Shown here: piece by piece, positions 59,980-64,000 of the stretch
Layout: each line of letters opens with the position of its first letter
Position numbering within the stretch: the stretch's first letter is position 1
Origin: CBDAQA01 sp965198865
GTDB lineage: Bacteria > Planctomycetota > Phycisphaerae > Tepidisphaerales > Tepidisphaeraceae
DNA: 64,000 nt
Assembly (NCBI GenBank): GCA_965198865.1
Contig: CBDAQA010000014.1
Span: forward strand, 1 to 64,000
Direction of reading: 5' to 3'
Position numbers and translations under genes: made by a program
The notes under the pieces: model-generated
The model's input: only the letters and a program-made list of their open reading frames with translations
Database searches by the model: none
What the model was told of the DNA's origin: nothing

Positions 59980-62585
59980 CTCTTCTTCTCCTGCTCCGCC
60001 GCCCAATTCTGCAGGATCGGGATGACCCGCCCCTCGCGCTCGGCCCCCTTCTGGTCGCCGGCCTTCTCGCACATCTGCGCCAGCAGCTGGTGCGCCGGCA
60101 GGTCGTACGGCTGCACGTACACCGCCTGCAGCGCGTACTCGGCCGCGTTCTTGTAGTCGCCCAGGTCGCGGTAGAGCCGGCTGATCGCCTTGGCGTACCG
60201 GTCGTCGCGGACCTCCAGCGCGTGCAGCCGTTTCAGCTGCTCGATCGCCTTCTCCCTCTGCCCGATCGCCACGTACAGCCCGGCCAGCCGCTTGCGCGGC
60301 AGCTCGTCCATCGGCCGCAGCTCGGCGATCTGCTCCCACGACTTGGCCGCCGCGGCGAAGTCCTTGTCGGCGATGTGCGACTCCCCCTCGGCCGACAGCG
60401 CATCGTACTTCTTCTGGCTCGCCTCGTCGTACCCCCAGTGCGCCACCTGCTCGCGCGTCCAGGCGCAGAACGCGCTGAAGAACGCGTCCTGGCTCACGCC
60501 CAGGATCTTCGGGAACACGTCCTGCTGCAGGCCCCCCGCCTTGAACTCGGCCAGCATCCGCAGGATCGCGTCGTGGCCCCACCTCTGCTCGATGTAGGTG
60601 CAGACCCAGTACGACTCGGCGTAGGCCATCTGCCGGTCGTTCGGCTTCTTCGGCCGGACGAACGCCCAGGTGAGCTGGTCCATGTCGAACAGCTCGTTCT
60701 GCGTCACCGCGTGGTACAGCATCGGCACCCACGGCCACTGCAACCCCGTGTGCTCCTCGTAAACGGCCAGCCCCTCGGTCATCCAGTGGCTGATGCGGTT
60801 GTCCGTCGCCGCCAGCGTGACCGTGTGCGTGAACTCGTGCCGCAGCACCTGGCTCCAGTTGAACGCCCCCTGCGTGTTCTCCCCGCTCCGCGGCGGGTCC
60901 AGCGCGATGATCCGCCCTGTGCTGGCCCCCACCGTGCCGATCCACGGGCTGCCGGTCGTCCGCACGCTGAACGCATCGTGCGTGGGGAACACCTCGATGA
61001 CGGTCTTCTCGGCCGGCTCGCACTTGTACTCGCCGGTGATCTCGGCGTAGCGCTGCTCCAGGTAGTCGTTGAAGTACTCGGGGATGACCGGGTCCTTCCG
61101 CTCGTCGTACCGCACGATGAAGTGGGCCGACTCGCGCGTGCCGAACTTGTCCAGGTCGTCCAGCAGGCGCAGGTAGTTGGTCGTCTGCACGTTGAACGGG
61201 TCGACGTTGTGGGCGGCCGTCAGCGCCCGCCGGGCCGCCGCCTCGTCGCCGCTCTGCGTGAACAGCAACCCCTGGCCATTGCGGGGCTCGTTCCACCACC
61301 CGGCCCGGTCGATCGCCACCTGGTACATCGCCGCCGCCCGCGGGTACTGCCGCATCGCCCCCAGCTGCTCGGCCACCTCCTGGTACGCCGTCGCGTCGGT
61401 CGGCGACACCCGGTCCACCTCGGCCAGCAGGCCCTTCATCTGATCGGTGTGCAGCTGCAGCGCCTCGGTGGCGGCCAGCAGCCCCATCGCCTCCAGGTGT
61501 TGCGGCTGGCGCGCCAGCACCCGCCGCACGGCCGTCGCCGCCTGCTTCGGCTGCCGCTGCTGCAGCAGGTTCCGCGTCTCCAGCAGGTCGGCCGCGATCG
61601 ACCGCTCGTCGACCGCCCGCATCGCCGCCACGGCCGCGTCGCCGCCGTTGAAGTTGAACTCCGACACGTTGATCCGCCCGATCAGCGCCAGCGCCTCCAG
61701 CGACCGCGGGTTGGCGGCCAGCGCCCGCTTCAGCTCCTCCTGCGCGTGGTGCGCGTCGTCGTGCGACAGGTAGTACCGCGCCGCCGCCACGTGGGCGGGC
61801 CAGTAGTCGCGGTCGATCACGTCGTAGGCCTTCACGAACACGTCGAGGATGGTGTTGTTCAGCGACGGGTCGGTCTGGTACCCGCCGTTCAGCACGGCCC
61901 AGCGGTCCAGCGCCAGCCCGACCGTCGTCGCGTCCTCGGCCCCGTCGGGGTCGCCGTCGAACAGCTTCTCGCCCTGCCCGCGCCACTTGTCCAGGAACCC
62001 CTGTGGCGGCGCGACGAACCACCCGTACGCCGCGTTGGCCGTGCCGAAGTCGTCGGTGCGCTCCGCCAGCCGCCCCAGCTCGAAGTGGCCGCGAATTGAG
62101 TCGGGGTGCGCCTTCAGGTGCGCCTGCAGCGCCGCCACCGCCTCGCGCGGCTTGCCGATGTCGGCCAACAGCATCGCGTGGTCAACCTGGACGGCCGGCG
62201 CGTCCGCCACGGCCGGGTCGGTCACCACGGTCATCGCCTCGTCGGTCCGGCCCAGCGCCGAGAGCGCCTGGTACCGCGCGTGCGCCAGCGGCACCGCGCC
62301 GACGCCGTTGTCGGTGCCCCGGATGTTCCGCAGCGTCTGGATCGCCAGCTTGTACCGCCCGGTGGTGGCCTGCAGCTTGGCCTTGTCCCAGTCGTCGAAG
62401 TACGACGGCACCGCCAGCGGCGGCAGGTCCTCGGGCACCAGCGGGCGCACCCACTTGCCGGGAATCGACTGCCGGGCGAAGTCGATCGCGAGCGCCGGGG
62501 CCGAGCAGGCCAACAGCAGGGACGAGGCGCACAGGAGTCGGCGGATCACGGGCAGTCCTCGCATGCGGGATCGAGTTGGTCGCAT
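59970..62585 (-). CDS. Exported TPR protein with a gluzincin-like metallopeptidase domain
   Basis: This 871-residue protein starts at 62585, coupled to the Uma2 gene by TGATG. It has a signal peptide (CASSLLLACSAPALA, possibly a lipobox). The first half is TPR-like helical repeats (for example GRYKLAIQTLRNIRG and SIRGHFELGRLAERTDDFGTANAAYGW). In the middle is VLRHEFTHTVTL with His583, Glu584 and His587, and Glu604 in WMTEGLAVYEEH, the peptidase MA-type HExxH...E arrangement. The C-terminal part returns to TPRs (KRLAGLYVAIGQREKAIEQL). Planctomycetes have several such proteins, substrate unknown. A later ATG at 62564 is an alternative start. Confidence 0.83.
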   Translation of the reverse strand: MRPTRSRMRGLPVIRRLLCASSLLLACSAPALAIDFARQSIPGKWVRPLVPEDLPPLAVPSYFDDWDKAKLQATTGRYKLAIQTLRNIRGTDNGVGAVPLAHARYQALSALGRTDEAMTVVTDPAVADAPAVQVDHAMLLADIGKPREAVAALQAHLKAHPDSIRGHFELGRLAERTDDFGTANAAYGWFVAPPQGFLDKWRGQGEKLFDGDPDGAEDATTVGLALDRWAVLNGGYQTDPSLNNTILDVFVKAYDVIDRDYWPAHVAAARYYLSHDDAHHAQEELKRALAANPRSLEALALIGRINVSEFNFNGGDAAVAAMRAVDERSIAADLLETRNLLQQRQPKQAATAVRRVLARQPQHLEAMGLLAATEALQLHTDQMKGLLAEVDRVSPTDATAYQEVAEQLGAMRQYPRAAAMYQVAIDRAGWWNEPRNGQGLLFTQSGDEAAARRALTAAHNVDPFNVQTTNYLRLLDDLDKFGTRESAHFIVRYDERKDPVIPEYFNDYLEQRYAEITGEYKCEPAEKTVIEVFPTHDAFSVRTTGSPWIGTVGASTGRIIALDPPRSGENTQGAFNWSQVLRHEFTHTVTLAATDNRISHWMTEGLAVYEEHTGLQWPWVPMLYHAVTQNELFDMDQLTWAFVRPKKPNDRQMAYAESYWVCTYIEQRWGHDAILRMLAEFKAGGLQQDVFPKILGVSQDAFFSAFCAWTREQVAHWGYDEASQKKYDALSAEGESHIADKDFAAAAKSWEQIAELRPMDELPRKRLAGLYVAIGQREKAIEQLKRLHALEVRDDRYAKAISRLYRDLGDYKNAAEYALQAVYVQPYDLPAHQLLAQMCEKAGDQKGAEREGRVIPILQNWAAEQEKKSAE

Positions 62586-63241
62586 CAGCCAGCCGCCAGA
62601 CGTTTCGCTCGTTCGACGGCCATAGCTTGAAGAAGGGGCCGCGGATTGGGGAAACGCAGTTGCCACACCCATTCCGGCCGGAAGAAGAGACCGGGGAGGA
62701 CAGCCGAGTGAACGGCGCCGTCGGTCACCGGAAGCGGGGCATAGCGACCGTCCGCACCCAATGCGAACGCCGTGAACGCCCGCATCTCCCGGTCGGCAAT
62801 CCAATACTCGGGCACGCCGGCCGCCTCGTACTCGGCAAACTTCACCACCGTGTCGCGATGCCGGTCGTCGGGCGAGACGACCTCGACGATCAACGTGGGT
62901 GGCCCCTCGAAGTGCTGTTCAAGCAGGTGCTGCCGCTGGGCATGGGTGAAGAAGAACAGGTCGGGCGATCGACGCCGCCGTTGACGCGGCAACCGCACGA
63001 CCACCGGCTCGTTCAGGATCTCGCCCAAGTCATGCTCGATGACGAATCCACCAACCAGGTGATTCAGAAATGACAACAACAAACCATGCCCGGTGTTGAC
63101 CGCGTTCATCATCACCACTTCCCCGTCGACCCATTCGGCCCGGGTCTCCGAGTCGCACCATGCGACGAACTCCTCCTCCGTCATCCGCGGCAGGGGCGAT
63201 GGGGCCGGCTCGATGAGGTCTTCCAGGTCCGCGGTGGTCAT
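62585..63241 (-). CDS. Uma2-family protein (PD-(D/E)XK nuclease fold)
   Basis: This 218-residue protein shows the standard Uma2 pattern: MTEEEFVAWCDSETRAEWVDGEVVMM (the xEl.dG motif), a SPDLFFFT segment (aspartate of the core), TLIVEVVSPDDRHRDTVVKFAEYEAAGVPEYWI (core glutamate, lysine) and a C-terminal LPGLFF region. The family has the fold of restriction-type nucleases, but its biological role is unsettled. The stop codon overlaps the start of the TPR-peptidase gene (TGATG), which strongly suggests joint translation. It is divergent from the aminotransferase gene with a 60-bp gap. A divergent relative is at 2142-2834. Confidence 0.85.
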   Translation of the reverse strand: MTTADLEDLIEPAPSPLPRMTEEEFVAWCDSETRAEWVDGEVVMMNAVNTGHGLLLSFLNHLVGGFVIEHDLGEILNEPVVVRLPRQRRRRSPDLFFFTHAQRQHLLEQHFEGPPTLIVEVVSPDDRHRDTVVKFAEYEAAGVPEYWIADREMRAFTAFALGADGRYAPLPVTDGAVHSAVLPGLFFRPEWVWQLRFPNPRPLLQAMAVERAKRLAAG

Positions 63242-63266
63242 GGCTCCGGATCATACACCGGCGACA

Positions 63267-63301
63267 TTGTCGGGACACGGGCGAACCGTACGATGCCGGC
63301 C
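63267..63301 (+). promoter_or_regulatory. Candidate promoter of the class V aminotransferase gene
   Basis: TTGTCG (63267-63272) and TACGAT (63289-63294) with 16-bp spacing. The -10 box ends 7 nt before ATG 63302, the same leaderless geometry as at manC. The 60-bp gap also has to hold the promoter of the divergent Uma2 gene. Confidence 0.45.
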
Positions 63302-64000
63302 ATGCCGCACATCGCCGACCTGATCGGGAACGCAGAGGCCTTCCCCGTGCTCAAGCGGTGGACGTTCCTCAACCACGCCGGCGTTTCCCCGCTGCCGCGG
63401 GTCGTCGCCGACGCCGTCCGGCGGTTCGCGGACGCGTCGCAGAACGGGGCGTACCTGGAGGACAACTGGTTCGCCGAGCTGGAGCGGGTCCGCGGGGCGA
63501 CGGCCACATTCGTCAACGCCGAGCCCGGGGAGATCGCGTTCGTCAAGAATACCAGCGAGGGGATCAGCACCGTCGCGCTCGGCCTGGAGCTGCGGCCCGG
63601 CGACCGCGTGGTGACGGCCGACGCGGAGTACCCCGCCAACGTCTACCCCTGGATGGAGGCGTGCCGCCGCGCCGGGGCGGAGCTGGTGTTCGTCGCCGAG
63701 GAGACCGACGCCAACGGCCGGCGGTCGGTGCCACTGGCCAAGCTGCTGGAGGCGATCGACCAGCCGGCCACGCGGGTGCTGACGCTCAGCCACGTCGAGT
63801 TCGCCAGCGGGCAGCGGCACGACCTGGCCACGCTCGGCGCCGTTTGCCGCAGCCGCGGCATCCTGTTCAACGTGGATGGCATCCAATCGCTCGGCACCGT
63901 CCCGGTCGACGTGACGGCCATGAACATCGACGCGCTCAGCGCCTGCGGCCACAAGTGGATGTTCGGCCCGCCCGGCGCCGGGTTCATGTACCTGCGGAAA
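63302..64000 (+). CDS. Class V aminotransferase/cysteine desulfurase-like protein, 3' end outside window
   Basis: The first 233 residues are visible and the frame is open at the window's end. The PLP-dependent fold type I pattern is clear: WTFLNHAGVSPLP at the start, FVKNTSEGISTVALGLELRPGDRVV (phosphate-binding loop), SHVEFASGQRHDL, FNVDGIQSLGTVPVDV (the Asp that contacts the pyridine nitrogen) and CGHKWMFGPPGAGFMYL with the PLP lysine. Class V includes cysteine desulfurases, kynureninases and isopenicillin epimerase-like enzymes. Which one this is cannot be decided without the C-terminal part, where the desulfurase cysteine would be. Start ATG 63302 lies 7 nt from a -10 box. Confidence 0.85.
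   Translation, partial: MPHIADLIGNAEAFPVLKRWTFLNHAGVSPLPRVVADAVRRFADASQNGAYLEDNWFAELERVRGATATFVNAEPGEIAFVKNTSEGISTVALGLELRPGDRVVTADAEYPANVYPWMEACRRAGAELVFVAEETDANGRRSVPLAKLLEAIDQPATRVLTLSHVEFASGQRHDLATLGAVCRSRGILFNVDGIQSLGTVPVDVTAMNIDALSACGHKWMFGPPGAGFMYLRK

Overview
The window comes from a high-GC bacterium, most likely a planctomycete of the Phycisphaerae/Tepidisphaerales type. This rests on four things seen here: two pre-pilin-like secreted proteins with a C-terminal ADGH motif; a small membrane protein ending in the planctomycete CxACGYDLRG...CPECG ribbon; four large exported proteins carrying an N-terminal LEPR-XLL-like signature (VEPVERRVLMSA); and many intergenic palindromes. The exact taxon is an inference. 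No rRNA, tRNA, CRISPR array, transposase, integrase or replication origin was recognised.

Layout. 1-7.4 kb: end of phosphoglycerate mutase gpmI, a small membrane protein, an Uma2-like protein, a frameshifted nuoG, a SUKH-like protein, and two tandem paralogous secreted proteins. 7.3-14.3 kb: signalling, with an NtrC-type regulator, a multi-PAS hybrid histidine kinase on the opposite strand, and an OmpR/EnvZ-type pair. 12.1-23.3 kb: nine genes all on the minus strand (PAP2 phosphatase, TolC-like, RND adaptor, RND pump, pilin-like protein, beta-propeller, PepSY-like protein, response regulator, kinase), read as an efflux/envelope-stress locus. 23.3-33.1 kb: a second pilin-like protein, a carotenoid/squalene gene pair (crtB-like, crtC-like), a sorbosone dehydrogenase-like lipoprotein, malate dehydrogenase, an MFS transporter, a PilZ-like protein and a small HExxH protein.

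33.5-47.4 kb is the most distinctive region: four consecutive co-directional genes for giant exported proteins. Each starts with the LEPR-XLL-like signature and ends in two or three copies of a discoidin-like domain of about 130 residues (eleven copies in all). Three carry RTX-type calcium-binding repeats and two begin with a run of delta-60-like repeats. A segment of about 0.9 kb is near-identical between the third and fourth genes, so the array is being reshuffled by recombination.

47.8-64 kb: an AsmA-like protein, a GT-C glycosyltransferase, two hypothetical membrane proteins, a broken HEPN gene, GDP-mannose pyrophosphorylase, ruvX, a nucleoside transporter, a secreted hypothetical protein, moaC, a TPR-metallopeptidase coupled to an Uma2 gene, and the 5' part of a class V aminotransferase.

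A second theme runs through the window. At least eight types of intergenic palindrome recur or occur here, and several run into coding sequence. They supply the C-terminal tail and stop codon of a response regulator, parts of two lipoprotein N-termini, and a short in-frame segment of ruvX. Two genes (nuoG, HEPN) are broken by single-base changes in short homopolymers, which could be real or assembly errors.
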